Assembly: GCA_038373885.1 (NCBI GenBank)
Contig: JAWZYV010012274.1
Location: forward strand, 2,418,001-2,482,000
From: Cheiracanthium punctorium
Taxonomy: Eukaryota > Arthropoda > Arachnida > Araneae > Cheiracanthiidae
Length of the DNA stretch: 64,000 nucleotides
Direction: 5' to 3'
Shown: piece by piece, positions 1 to 9,469 of the stretch
How the letters are laid out: every line of letters starts with the position of its first letter
Numbering within the stretch: position 1 is the first letter of the stretch
Notes under the pieces: generated by a model
Databases searched by the model: none
Told to the model about the DNA's origin: nothing
The model's input: only the letters and a program-made list of their open reading frames with translations
Position numbers and translations under genes: made by a program

Positions 1-672
1 ACTGTATGCAAAAAGTGGTTTATTATATTCCTGAGTAGTTCGCATCTCTATACTTGGTGTTCCATTCAACGGTCATATTTACGTTAAAAATACCAGTTAG
101 CGTCCAATCACTAAAATGAAGCAGTAATGGTATGGATCCGTGGTTGGAAGGGTGGCCATCTAAGGCCACATCGTGTTGGAAAATTTTCGTTTGCTTTCTA
201 CTTAACTATGACTTTATTAAAACGTCATTGTTTAAATAGTAAAACTACCTCTTAAGAATATTTGCGAATTTTGAAATTATAACGAATCGATTAGAAGATA
301 CAAGTTCTAAATCATTAATTATAGAAAAATTCTTTTTGCATGTATTTTTAAGAATATTCTCTAATGTTCAGTAACATGAAGTCGAATACCGAAATTCATT
401 CAATTTTTAAAATACTAAATGCATGATACATATTTTTTAAGTTTATTTTACAAACAGCATTTCAAATACGCGTGATTTACTTAAATTAAAGGTACACAAA
501 CCCATATTCTTGACTATGTCAAAATTTTTGACCGTTGATTAATTCTGTTTCATTTATTGTGGGATTTATAAATATTTAGTAAGGGCCTAAGTTACCCTTA
601 AAAATTATTTCTTTTATTCTTTTCTTGTATATCATTATGTTATATTTTTTTCCTGCTTCTTTAGATATGAAC
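1..672. other. AT-rich DNA with no recognised gene
   Basis: No ORF of coding character, tRNA-like box, simple repeat or terminal repeat was recognised here. It is the flank into which the Tc1-type element at 675 inserted. Confidence 0.5.
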
Positions 673-847
673 TACACTCATGTCCATAAATTAAGGATAA
701 TTCAGAATCACACAGAAATTGATCTCTAAAATAAAAAATTTCACCTGTGGAATGATCACACACATCTTGAAGAAGAATATGCAAATTACAGGAAACCACC
801 AGATGGCGTGGATGGTACGTCACAATGACGAGAGTGTAAGAGAGGGG

Positions 848-854
848 TATATAA
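848..854 (+). promoter_or_regulatory. TATA box of the Tc1-A transposase
   Basis: TATATAA lies 72 bp before the chosen ATG at 926, inside a purine-rich stretch. A start around 875-885 would give a leader of about 45 bases. The assignment rests on position and motif only. Confidence 0.5.
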
Positions 855-925
855 GGAATGGTGGCAAAGAAGTGAAATTGTTCACAAGCGCTGTGAAAGC
901 CTTTCAGTGCAAAAACCGCATAGTT

Positions 926-1953
926 ATGGCACAAAGGAGGCATTTGGATGATGTTTTACGTGGCAGAATTATCGGACGACTGGAATGTGGACGTACCCAG
1001 CTGGAAGTATCCGAGGAACTTGGAATCGCCCAGAGTGTCATCTCCAGGCTTTGGCAACGATTCCAAGATGATGGTAATGTGAGTAGACGTTACAGCACAG
1101 GTCGCCCCCGAGTTACAACGTCGAATGAGGACCGCTATTTGGCAGTTACTGCCAAAAGAAACAGACGGAGTACAGCATCAGACCTGTCTCGTCAGCTCTC
1201 TTCAGCTACCGGTACGACAGTTTCAAGGCAGACCGTGTACAGACGCTTAGGGCACATTGGTCTATATGCTCGTAGGCCTGTCAGATGTGTTCCACTTACC
1301 GCAACTCACTGTCGCCTGCGATTAACCTGGAGTAGAGAGAATGCATTGTGGACACCGCAACAGTGGTCTTGTGTGATGTTTTCCGACGAGTCCAGGTTTA
1401 GTTTGGAGTCTGATTCTCGCCGGACATTCATCTGGAGAGCGCCAGGTACCCGTTACCACCAAGAGAACACCATTGAAAGACACCGTTACGGTGGTGCAGG
1501 ATGGCTCGTTTGGGGAGGAATTATTCTTGGTTCCAGAACTGACCTGCATGTTCAGAGTGTAACGATGACAGGCCACATCTATCGGGATGTCATTCTGGAA
1601 CAACATGTACGTTTGTTTCGGGGCGCCATGGGTGCTGAATTTGTGTTTATGGATGACAACGCCCGTCCTCACCGTGCAAACATTGTAGACGAATGCCTTC
1701 AATCGGAGGATATCACCCGTATGCATTGGCCAGCATACTCACCGGACTTGAATCCAATAGAGCATGTGTGGGATATGCTTGGCCGACGAATTGCAGCCCG
1801 CAACCCCCTCCCACCTGTCTACCGGAACTTCGGAGTGCATTGCTTGATGAGTGGTGTAATATTCCCCAAGATCAGATTGATCATTTGATACTCAGCATGC
1901 CTAGGCGTTGTCAGGCCTGTATTGCATCGTCCGGGAGACATACTCCGTATTAA
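926..1953 (+). pseudogene. Tc1-type DD34E transposase, one frameshift
   Basis: Tc1-family transposases bind the element's inverted repeats and cut and paste it at TA sites. The ATG at 926 is chosen because the protein then begins with MAQRRHLDD and runs directly into a helix-turn-helix (residues about 10-60, including EVSEELGIAQSVISRLWQRF). The same frame is open upstream to 719, but that part does not look like the family. A GRPR hinge follows at about residue 65. The catalytic triad is visible: Asp154 in FSDESRF, Asp244 in MDDNARPH and Glu279 in NPIEH, with 34 residues between the last two. A one-base shift in the C-rich run near 1804-1813 moves the last 45 or so codons into another frame, where conserved text such as ALLDEW and the C-terminal HTPY continue to a stop at 1951-1953. 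The family is certain; activity of this copy is unlikely. Confidence 0.93.
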
Positions 1954-2181
1954 CCATCCTACTAACCATGTTATACTGTTTTTTGTAAATAGGTTCTTTT
2001 TTGAAATTTGGTGAAGGGAGTAAAACTTGCAATTTTTATTAATTATGTCAAACATATAGCATCTTTTTTGCTCTTTACTTTTTGTTTAATAAATAGACTT
2101 TACAAATAAGTCAAATTTGTTTTGCTTCTTTCTCTTTCTTTGCCTGAACTTCATTATCCTTAATTTATGGACATGAGTGTA

Positions 2182-2426
2182 TATCCATGTTACAATTGTT
2201 TTTTATTGGATCGGTATGCTCTAATAAATTTTTATATGTTAAAATAGAGAGAATATAATCATTTTTTAAAATAAATTATTTGAATAAATAAAGTACAGAA
2301 TTAAAGGAAGAATATCAATCGTTTTGCTTGCAAAGTTGAATATTATTATTTCGGTTACAAACCAGTCACCATAAAAGAATCAAGGCATGAGATCGTGCTT
2401 GGAGGAAAGAAAGTCATAAGGAGCTG
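2182..2426. other. Spacer between two transposons
   Basis: AT-rich flank with no ORF or repeat that I recognise. Confidence 0.5.
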
Positions 2427-2430
2427 TTAA

Positions 2431-2990
2431 CCCTTTAACGCGCAGTGTTGCCGCTCTGGCAACGCCAAACTCTGACGTTTTGACTGTTGCCAGTCACGAA
2501 AAATAAATTTGATTTCTATGAAAATAGTTGCGGGTGACACAGCTCCACGAGAATCCTTTACTGTTTAGCACGTCCTCTCTCGTAAAAAATTGTCACGATT
2601 ATTTTTAACAGCACTGGCATCTGCTGGAAAGTGGAAGAATGCGAAAACAGCTGGATCAATTGCCCAATGCTGAAGAAAGGGCAGCCGTTGCCATCGTTTG
2701 ACTTAACTACCAGCAAGATGGCGGATGATCGAAACTTTCATCGCGAGCCACAGATCTAGAGACCCTTTGTTGGACAGCTGACGATATGCGTTGGACAGCG
2801 ACTGATAGCAGACCCTTTGTTTGACGACAGCTGGCTGTGTGGCACAGCCAGCTGTCATCAAACAAAGGGTCTCTAGATCTGCGGCACGCGATGAACGTTT
2901 CGATCGTCCGCCATCTTGCTGGTAGTTAAGTCGAGTGGTGGCAACGGCTGCCCTTTTTTCAGCATTGGGAAAGGGTTGCGCTTTAAAGGG
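2431..2990. mobile_element. Non-autonomous TTAA-target element (piggyBac-like MITE)
   Basis: TTAA occurs immediately outside both ends (2427-2430 and 2991-2994). The ends match as inverted repeats: CCCTTTAACGCGCA on the left and, read on the minus strand, CCCTTTAAAGCGCA on the right (13 of 14). TTAA duplication with CCC termini is typical of piggyBac-like elements. The 560-bp body has no transposase frame. It contains long imperfect inverted arms (about 2663-2780 and 2851-2973) around a tight hairpin. The superfamily is inferred from target site and termini alone. Confidence 0.75.
2810..2872. repeat. 30-bp-stem hairpin at the core of the TTAA element
   Basis: Positions 2810-2839 and 2843-2872 are inverted copies with one mismatch and a 3-base loop (TGG). 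The sequence AGACCCTTTG also occurs in the outer arm near 2760, so the hairpin appears to derive from a further duplication of arm sequence. Confidence 0.85.
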
Positions 2991-3475
2991 TTAATGCAGA
3001 GGTTGAGAGCTCCGTTCCTGGCACAGGAGACTCATTCGCTGGGAAAACCTCTCTCGCTACAAGTGGTGAGATTAAGGATTTTATTCGAATGGTGGTTGTT
3101 CGGGTTTCTTAATCTATAACTTCTCATTTTGCATCACTGTTTTGAAAATGCACGCATTTTCATAAAAAATGAATTGCTATAAATTAATAACACAGTGATG
3201 TCAATTTACAGAACAGGTGCTTGTGTGCTTCCGCACTACTTATTTTGAAGACTGTGCTTGAAACTTATTTAAAATACATTGCCATTACTTTTACTCGCAC
3301 GTTTTGCAGTAGCAAGCAGTACCACCCCTGGCAATAGTTGCATTTTTGTGTAGTACACTACTTTTTGAACGGCTTTATTAACAAAGTATAATTTAATAAA
3401 AAAGAAAACCGAATCCCAATTACTTCACCATAACAAAAATTATTCCCTTTCTAAGTTAGTATGGTTTAGCGAATT

Positions 3476-3613
3476 CTCGGCAAATATAGCAGATATAGCC
3501 AATCTGGGTTCAGTTTCGGGAACATATTTTTTGGCGCCAAATTTGGCGATAAATTGACAAAAATGGCCAACCTCGGTGACACTGGCTCCTTAGGCAATGG
3601 TTTAAAAATATCG
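3476..3613 (+). repeat. Dispersed repeat with GGCGCCAAATTTGGCGAT core, copy 1
   Basis: A block including TTTGGCGCCAAATTTGGCGA, an AAAATGGCC string and GCAATGGTTTAAAAA recurs in the same order at 4077-4272. The core also appears at about 9957 and 40449. It is a diverged interspersed repeat of unknown class. Confidence 0.6.
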
Positions 3614-3821
3614 TTTTTTTTTTTCGATTTTCTTCTTTTCCTTTTTTATATAAATGCTAAATGTATCCCAAATTTCAAGTTTGTAGGCCTGCTAGAAATA
3701 TTTTATTATCATTTTGATGATTTTTTGAGTGAGGGTATGACAAAATATTGCAACTTTGAAAGCAAGTATTTTTTTTTAACTATATATTTATTTAAGTTAG
3801 TGGGGATTGTTAACCGCTTTA

Positions 3822-4016
3822 GTCACACTTACTAACGACCAGGCCGTGCTCTTTGTTTTGTACGGAGAAAGTAATATTCTATATACGCAACATTAATAAA
3901 AGTATTAGTATATGAATTACTTGCATAATTCCGATCTGACAATTCCTATAAGAACCTACTCATGTTTCATTATATATACTACACAAATATAATTTTTAAC
4001 ACAAAGTAAGTGTGAC
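3822..4016. mobile_element. Possible short MITE with GTCACACTTACT ends
   Basis: GTCACACTTACT at 3822-3833 is inverted at 4005-4016. Flanks CCGCTTTA and CCGCCTAA are similar, as a worn 8-bp target duplication would be. There is no ORF. Only short repeats support the call. Confidence 0.35.
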
Positions 4017-4076
4017 CGCCTAATTGGGGATTGTAACTCCTGGAATGTGTGCAGTCCTTTGGGAAAGGAGCAATGT

Positions 4077-4272
4077 TGCGAATTTCAGAGGAGTATCTGC
4101 CCTTCTAGAGTTTATATAGAAGATATCGATAAGCGGAGTTCAGTTTTGAGAACTTATTTTTTGACGCCAAACTTGGCGATAAATTGCCAAAAGTGGCCAC
4201 CTTGTCAACTTTTGACATCAAGACCAGCGCCATTACTGGCAAGCCTTAAAGCAATGGTTTAAAAACACGGTT
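4077..4272 (+). repeat. Dispersed GGCG-core repeat, copy 2
   Basis: Diverged second copy of the block at 3476-3613: shared TTCAGTTT, GCCAAACTTGGCGATAAATT and GCAATGGTTTAAAAA segments in the same order, with an extra insertion of about 40 bp before the last one. Confidence 0.55.
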
Positions 4273-4418
4273 ATTTTTCCTATTTTCGGAATGATAATAT
4301 CATAAAAACATGACCAAATTAATATGGGACCACCCCTGAACTATCCCCTTTCCAATAAAAAAGAATTTTTGAAATCAGTCCACGCGTTAAAAAGTTACCG
4401 CTGTACATACATAATATA

Positions 4419-4640
4419 CACTGGCCTCCGAACGTTAAAGAACAAACGGATTTTGCGCCTAATTTGCAAATGATGGACTGTAGAAACACCAAATTTGGAT
4501 GACGTGCACAAAACAGTTATGTATTGACTCCAACAAACTGAAGTTTACATAAGAAAAACGTAAAAATGATTTACAACAAAAAAAAATCAATCTCGCTGGA
4601 AAAGTCCATCCTTGGAAAAAAATATCAGTTTTGTGCATTC
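4419..4640. mobile_element. Orphan left end of a Tc1-like element
   Basis: After TA at 4417-4418 comes CACTGGCCTCCGAACGTTAA followed by AGAACAAACGG. The layout resembles the ends of the two Tc1 elements in the window (CACT, then a TTAA-containing block near position 20). No matching right end or transposase was found, so this is a truncated copy or a chance resemblance. Confidence 0.4.
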
Positions 4641-4792
4641 ACAGTTTATATATCACAGTTTTGTGCGGTAAAATATCACAGAAAGCATAAGTTTCTTTTC
4701 TTTTTCTGAATAACCATTCGGAAAAGACACAACTCAAAAGAGCTGTTATTGCTGCATGTGTATACACCAAGGATTCCCTTTTCATGAAGGAA

Positions 4793-5760
4793 CTAGCAAC
4801 AAGTACCCGTCGTTGTCGGGTTAGTACATAACGGAAATTTCCAAAAAGCCTGAATTTTCTTCAGCATTGTAGGAACACAAAGAAAGGGAGCAGCATATTG
4901 GCAAAAGTGTAGAAAGCAAAGTTATCACTATTGTATATTGTTAAAACATTACAGTGGTTACAGAGATCTATTGTAATGGTTAGAGAGATGTATCTGCGTA
5001 TTGTTAAAAGATTACAGGTTTGAGAGATATATTGTTTCAGGTTAGTGAGGTGTGTGTATGTTGTTAAAAGATTACAAGTTGGAAAGTAGTGAGTGAAATT
5101 GCCAATAGAAAACATTTATTTTCAAAATTAAGGATTTTTTACTGGAATGAGCTTTTAAAGTTGAATGAGGTCTCTCATTAACTAAATTTTGTTTGATTAA
5201 CTTCAGATATTTTAATATTATGCCTCTAGAAAATTTTGCACAGTTTTTAAAAAATATTAAAACGCAAGTAAACATTAAAAAAGCGATATCTGTTTAAGTT
5301 GAACAGACAAGGAACGGCCGTTTTCCTCCGGAACGGCTTGAAATGATTCCCCTCAAAAAAGAAAAAATCAATTTTTCCAAAGCTTCAAAATTTATTCAAA
5401 TTTTCAAAAAATCCCACTTTTACTGTTTCAGTCGTTGCTGATCACGTTATTAAATTTCATTGTATCCTCTTAAGCCGTTTTTGAGAAACGCGAGGTAAAG
5501 TGTGTGAACGCGATTGTGTGAAAATTTACACGATTTTCACACAATCCCAAAATCTATGAAACATTTAAAACAATTTTGGCATCTATAGTTAAAACTAACT
5601 TGCCACCAAACATAATTCCAAATTTCATTCTATTCCATCGCCATTTTACTCAAGTTTCACAAAATTTCAAAATCTATAAAAAATTTTGAAGTACTTTGAC
5701 GCTTATTGTTTATGTGACCGCCTATGATGATGCTAATTTTATTTCGTTCACTTCAGTAAT
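4793..5760 (+). mobile_element. Family F interspersed element, 5' part (copy F1)
   Basis: It begins with AACTAGCAACAAGTACCCGT and CGGGTTAGT, then CAAAAAGC and CAGCATTGTAGGA, the same order as at 28915. From about 5340 it changes to degenerate units with CAAAATCTAT and TTTCATT motifs like the array at 29090-30230. The copy is cut at about 5760 by the foldback element and resumes at about 8190, ending at about 8735. No ORF of recognisable function was found. Class is undetermined: a head with a small CCCG/CGGG hairpin and a fixed tail would fit a non-autonomous non-LTR or Helitron-type element. Confidence 0.55.
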
Positions 5761-5797
5761 AGTCTAAGAGCCAGCGACCGCCAGACCTTCGTCATAG

Positions 5798-5805
5798 TAT
5801 AAAAG
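5798..5805 (+). promoter_or_regulatory. TATA box in left foldback arm
   Basis: TATAAAAG lies 31 bp inside the left end and points inward. It is repeated in the right arm at 8144-8151 on the other strand. Downstream, CAG followed by GTAGGA could be a splice donor. Function is not shown. Confidence 0.35.
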
Positions 5806-6417
5806 CTGAAAATTTCTCTGCGCATTTTCCCCAATACAGGTAGGAACAATCGGCCACTCTAAAGTTTGGATGATCGTGGCTTTGGCAGGTAACAGGTGGC
5901 AAAGGTGTATAAAATTGCAGAAAATTTTCGTCATTTTATAAAGCTTAATTTTTTATTTCTTTACTATAGCTTTCCTTGCCAGTTTTCTCGGCAACCCGCC
6001 ACTACTAGAAAACGATTCATTTGTCATTCTCGCTTGCCAGACAGACATTTTGCACATCGTGGCAAACCCCCGCCAGGCAAACTCAAAGTCATGGAAAACG
6101 TGATTCTATTTTCGTCATTTCATAAAGCGTGAATTTTCTTTTCGCATACTAGCATTTCTTCCACCTTCGTCTAAGCCGTCTACCAGAAATCAATTATTCA
6201 GTTCTAGAAATTCATTAAAGTATAACTTAGAGGTATTAGGTTATTTCAAACGAATCAAAAGTGATATACGTTATTAAGAGTTACAAAATGAATTTATCCA
6301 TCGAAAATAGTGTCTATATAATTTATAGTTCTGCTACAGGAACACTCCAAAGAATTTCAACACAATACGCTAAATGGAAGTTTTAGGGACATTCATCCAT
6401 TTCAGGCACAATACTGT

Positions 6418-6606
6418 TACGAATTTTCGGGGCAACCCGCTGTTCTGGGGCTTAAAATGGTTTAAAATTCGTATTCTACGCTTCAAATAGTTAAATTTTG
6501 CTTTTTGTTGCATCCAAATCGGTCAACTAGAACCGGGGATACGGAGGTTTCGGTTTCCCCATTGTTTTTCTACGGGTTTCTAGAAATCTCGAGAAATATT
6601 GGTCCT
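6418..6606 (+). repeat. Interspersed repeat G, copy 1
   Basis: Contains GCAACCCGCTGTTCTGGGG, CAAATAGTTAAATTTTGCTT, GGTCAACTAGAACCGG and TCTAGAAATCTCGAGAAATA, all in the same order as at 9622-9806. The two copies are clearly homologous but diverged. Class unknown. Confidence 0.75.
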
Positions 6607-6874
6607 AGGGTTTCGATCTCTTCACTTTTTGGGACTTCGGTCGTTTGCCCCCTCAAAAACTGCACCAAAAGTCGCGAAGTTTGGCGACTTTGTATGTATG
6701 TAACTGGCATATCTCATAAACAATTAGACGTAGACTGTTGAAATTTCATATCTAAGATTGTTGTAACATCTAGTTGTGCACCTGGATTTTTTGTTCTAAT
6801 GTACTTCAAAGTTTATTTACAGAACAACTCAAAAGAATTTCAATACATTAATGTCTATGGACATCTTCAATATA

Positions 6875-7051
6875 CAGTAAAACCTCGATACAAAGATACT
6901 TAATATACCCAATAAAATTATCGTTCTAGAGGGATGTATCGTTATACCGAGGGGAGAACATATTGCATTGCAATTCCGTGGGACCACAAAATTTTATCAT
7001 TGTAGAGAGATTTATTGTGGTATCGAGTATCGTTATAGCGAGGTTTTACAG
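6875..7051. mobile_element. 177-bp pogo/Tigger-type MITE
   Basis: Flanked by TA (6873-6874 and 7052-7053). Ends are CAGTAAAACCTCGATA on the left and CTGTAAAACCTCGCTA read on the minus strand from the right. CAGT-type ends with CCTCGATATAACGA-like sequence and TA duplication are characteristic of pogo-group Tc1/mariner elements. No ORF of significance; mobilised in trans if at all. Confidence 0.75.
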
Positions 7052-7359
7052 TATAATGTCTGTAGTGAGTCACTGTTTGGTCTATGCCAAAAATCTTATC
7101 ATTTGTCATCGACCTTGACGTGTTTTGCAGAAATATCGCAAAATTTAACGCCAAAAACAGCTACGTATTTCGCAGAACTCTAAAACTGTTTACCGTAGAA
7201 TGTTGAAATTTTGTATTTATAATTATTATAACAGCTAACTGCTTGTCACTTTTTTGATTTCAATCAACCGAGTAATTTCTTTACAGGGTTACCCAAGACA
7301 TCAAATACATTAAGGTCTATGGACACTTCAAGTTCATTATAATGAGACTGACGACACTA

Positions 7360-7411
7360 GTCATAGCCGAAATAGTAATTCATCGTGATGAATCACCATT
7401 TCGGCTATGAC
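7360..7411. repeat. 52-bp near-perfect palindrome
   Basis: GTCATAGCCGAAATAGTAAT at 7360 is mirrored by ATCACCATTTCGGCTATGAC ending at 7411; 23 of 26 stem positions pair with virtually no loop. No flanking duplication was seen. Confidence 0.8.
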
Positions 7412-7761
7412 CAAAATGTAGCTAACTATCTCAAGACTTCGGCTTTTGGCGGTAGTATGAACCAATGAAGTGTCAAAAACAAATCTTTCAAATTGAATCC
7501 AGGATGGAGATATCGGAAATATTTGGCTAGAAATCGATAAACTGTATTATTACTGCAGTATTTTATCTCGTTACAAACAAAATAAGTTTAGATGAAATGC
7601 ACCGAAAATATATATGATATAACAGACGTACAAGAAAGTCGTGGTGTCCACATCAGATTTCTGATTAATGTATTAAGATGGAAATTATAGTGAATAATTT
7701 TTGATTTTTTTTAACTCACAAATATTTCTATTTAAAGAAATTATCCGATAAATCTAACTCC

Positions 7762-8036
7762 ATGACTTTGAGATTGTCTGGCGGGGTTTGCCACAATGGA
7801 AAAGTGTCTGGCAAGGGATAAAGTGACTTCTAGTACTGGGCCGAAGAACATATAAAAAAATCACGCTTTATGAAATGACGAAAATAGAATCACGTTTTCT
7901 ATGACTTTGAGATTGTCTGGCGGGGGTTTGCCACGATGGAAAAGTGTCTGGCAAGAGATAAAATGATTTCCAGTAGTGCGTAGAAGAACATATAAAAAAA
8001 TTAAGCTTTATAAAATGACGAAAATTTTCTGCAATT
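7762..8036. repeat. Tandem duplication of about 139 bp in the right foldback arm
   Basis: Two adjacent units start with ATGACTTTGAGATTGTCTGG at 7762 and 7901, each ending with a GAAATGACGAAAAT or AAAATGACGAAAAT string. The left arm has one such unit, so the duplication happened on the right side only. Confidence 0.85.
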
Positions 8037-8189
8037 TTATACACCTTTGCCACCTGTTACCTGCCAAAGCCACGATCATCCAAACTTTATAGTGGCCGAT
8101 TGTTCCTACCTGTATTGGGGAATATGGACAGAGAAAGTTTCAGCTTTTATACTATGACGAAGGTCTGGCGGTCGCTGGCTCTTGCTCTA

Positions 8190-8735
8190 TAATTTATACG
8201 TGATGGAAAAACAAATATTTACACACATTTTGAATAAATTTTCACAAAATCTCAAAATCAAATCAAAACTTTTTTAAAAATTTGAAGCCTGTACTTTTAG
8301 ATCAGTGATATATATATTTCTAATGGGCGTGCCTTTGTGCCACCACTAAGTCTCGAACCACTGGCCATTTTACTATGGGAGCACCCAATGGGCTGCCAGA
8401 ATTACCCCCCATGAAGGGACGGACAAGGTAACATCCATGCCCAAGCTTGGGTTCGAACCCAGGACCCGAGACGTGATAGAATGATTCTTAAGCCAATTCA
8501 CCACGTGCGCGGTATGAGCAGTTACCTGTCATGTCACCAAATGTCATCTCATTCGCTTCCGTCATTTTTACGTGATGACCGAGGATTAAAAGCGTCACGA
8601 ACAGAATTGCAGAACGACACATTTATTTTATGGTCATTCTGGGTTCCGAGGTGCTCCAAGCAGATTGAAATTGCAAATTTTTTGAATTCTATGTAATGTA
8701 TAGACAAAAGTCTAATTTTATTTATACAGATACAC
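8190..8735 (+). mobile_element. Family F copy F1, 3' part and tail
   Basis: Resumes with an array-type unit (CACAAAATCTCAAAATC), is split by a SINE at about 8318-8515, then gives the standard tail: AAAAGCGTCACGAACAGAAT, a GGTTCC-containing string, TTGAATTC and GACAAAAGTCTAATTTTATT. The same tail closes copies at 30340-30385 and, inverted, at 16025. Confidence 0.65.
8318..8515 (-). mobile_element. tRNA-derived SINE, family C
   Basis: Read on the minus strand it starts near GCACGTGGTGAATTGGC (A-box-like) and has GGGTTCGAACCCAAGC (B box), then TGTCCGTCCCTTCATGGGGG and GGGTGCTCCCATAGTAAAAT. A diverged copy in the same orientation is at 53680-53850. It sits inside family-F sequence, with similar short strings (ATCAGT and AGCAGT) on either side. 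Confidence 0.65.
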
Positions 8736-8789
8736 TGAATATTTGGTGGTTGGTGAAAGTGTTTGTGATATGGCAAGTCTACACGATCT

Positions 8790-8981
8790 GCCAACATGGA
8801 GGTGCCTTGGGCAGAGGACTTTTTAAGTGGTTCCAACGCGTATTCACGTTACACGTGGAAAAAACCTGCCCAAAACTCCAGACCGCTAGATCGGCAGCCG
8901 AGCGATAGGCCGAAAGCGTGACCTTCACACTTCAGCCATCTATCATGTTCAGTGCCTTATCCATTCGGTCATGGTGGGGCC
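8790..8981 (-). mobile_element. tRNA-derived SINE, family A, full-length head
   Basis: On the minus strand it starts GGCCCCACCATGACCGAATG and continues GATAAGGCACTGAACATG and GATGGCTGAAGTGTGAAGG, then a worn B box and the body CCAAGGCACCTCC. The same sequence order is found at 34121 (plus strand). The A box is one base from the tRNA consensus. Confidence 0.75.
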
Positions 8982-9465
8982 AAAGATATTTGGACCAACA
9001 TAGGAAATTGGATTGATACTCGAATACTACTTTCAGGGGATATAGAATGCACACTATAACACTATGGTAGTGAAAATATTTAAAGGGGAGTGAGTGAGCC
9101 CAAATTAACTTGCGCCTAAGACTTTTCTCTAAAGTGCCAAATCCATCACTGTCAGACCCTTAGGAAAACGATTCTATAAGTCATCAGAAAAGCCACTATA
9201 ATTCTATAAGATATTTTCGTATGAGGTAAGACTTGTGTATAGCCCATCCCTCTCAAAAGAAATAATTGGTTGGTTCGTCAATTGTAGGAATATACTGCTA
9301 CAAAAAATAAATAAACGAATAAAATGTTTAAAATCTTGCAATAATCCACCCTATTATACACACTTTATGTCTGTCTGATTGTGAAACTCACGATAAATTT
9401 ATAAACTTTAATTATGAATGCTAATAATGAAAGCGTATAAAGTTTTAGTAATTTTTAAGAAATAA
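8982..9465. other. No gene recognised
   Basis: Unique-looking AT-rich DNA. No ORF of coding character and no terminal repeats were seen. Confidence 0.45.
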
Positions 9466-9469
9466 AACC

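Larger units (their letters stand above)
675..2179 (+). mobile_element. Tc1-type DNA transposon, near-complete (family Tc1-A)
   Basis: The element is bounded by matching inverted repeats of 27 bp: CACTCATGTCCATAAATTAA onward at 675-701 and its reverse complement at 2153-2179. Each end abuts a TA (673-674 and 2180-2181), the target duplication of the Tc1/mariner superfamily. Length is 1505 bp, usual for an autonomous Tc1-like element. It holds one transposase reading frame with a TATA box upstream. The perfect ends suggest a fairly recent insertion, but the transposase has a frameshift, so this copy cannot make a normal protein. A related but different Tc1 family sits at 50939-52492. Confidence 0.93.
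6238..7345 (+). repeat. Three degenerate internal repeats of the foldback element
   Basis: Related blocks occur near 6320-6400, 6815-6870 and 7275-7340, each running from TTTACAG or CTACAGG through CAAAGAATTTCAA-like sequence to a GGACATTC or GGACACTTC string. Spacing is about 470-490 bp. This suggests old tandem duplication inside the element. Confidence 0.5.
5767..8182. mobile_element. 2.4-kb foldback element with long inverted arms
   Basis: Positions 5767 onward and 8182 backward are inverted copies. The outer 190 bp or so are nearly identical, beginning AGAGCCAGCGACCGCCAGAC on both strands, and similarity continues more weakly to about 6132 on the left and 7762 on the right. The element interrupts family-F sequence: CACTTCAGTAATA before it and TTTATACGTGATG after it join into a normal F unit. 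No clear target duplication or transposase frame was seen. Long arms with promoters would fit a Mutator-like or FB-type foldback element; that class is inference. Confidence 0.75.

Noticed and set aside
635..943. 102-codon minus-strand ORF
   Set aside because: Shadow of the Tc1-A left end; opposite to the true transposase.
1322..1726. 134-codon minus-strand ORF
   Set aside because: Antisense shadow inside the Tc1-A transposase catalytic domain.
5896..8053. ORFs at 5896 (+) and 7868 (-) sharing MAKVYKIAENFRHFIKLNF
   Set aside because: They lie in the near-identical arms of the foldback element and diverge immediately outside the identical part; the first codon is GTG and no family is matched.
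8450..8470. tRNA gene suggested by GGTTCGAACCC
   Set aside because: It is the B box of a SINE; there is no cloverleaf with a matching acceptor stem.
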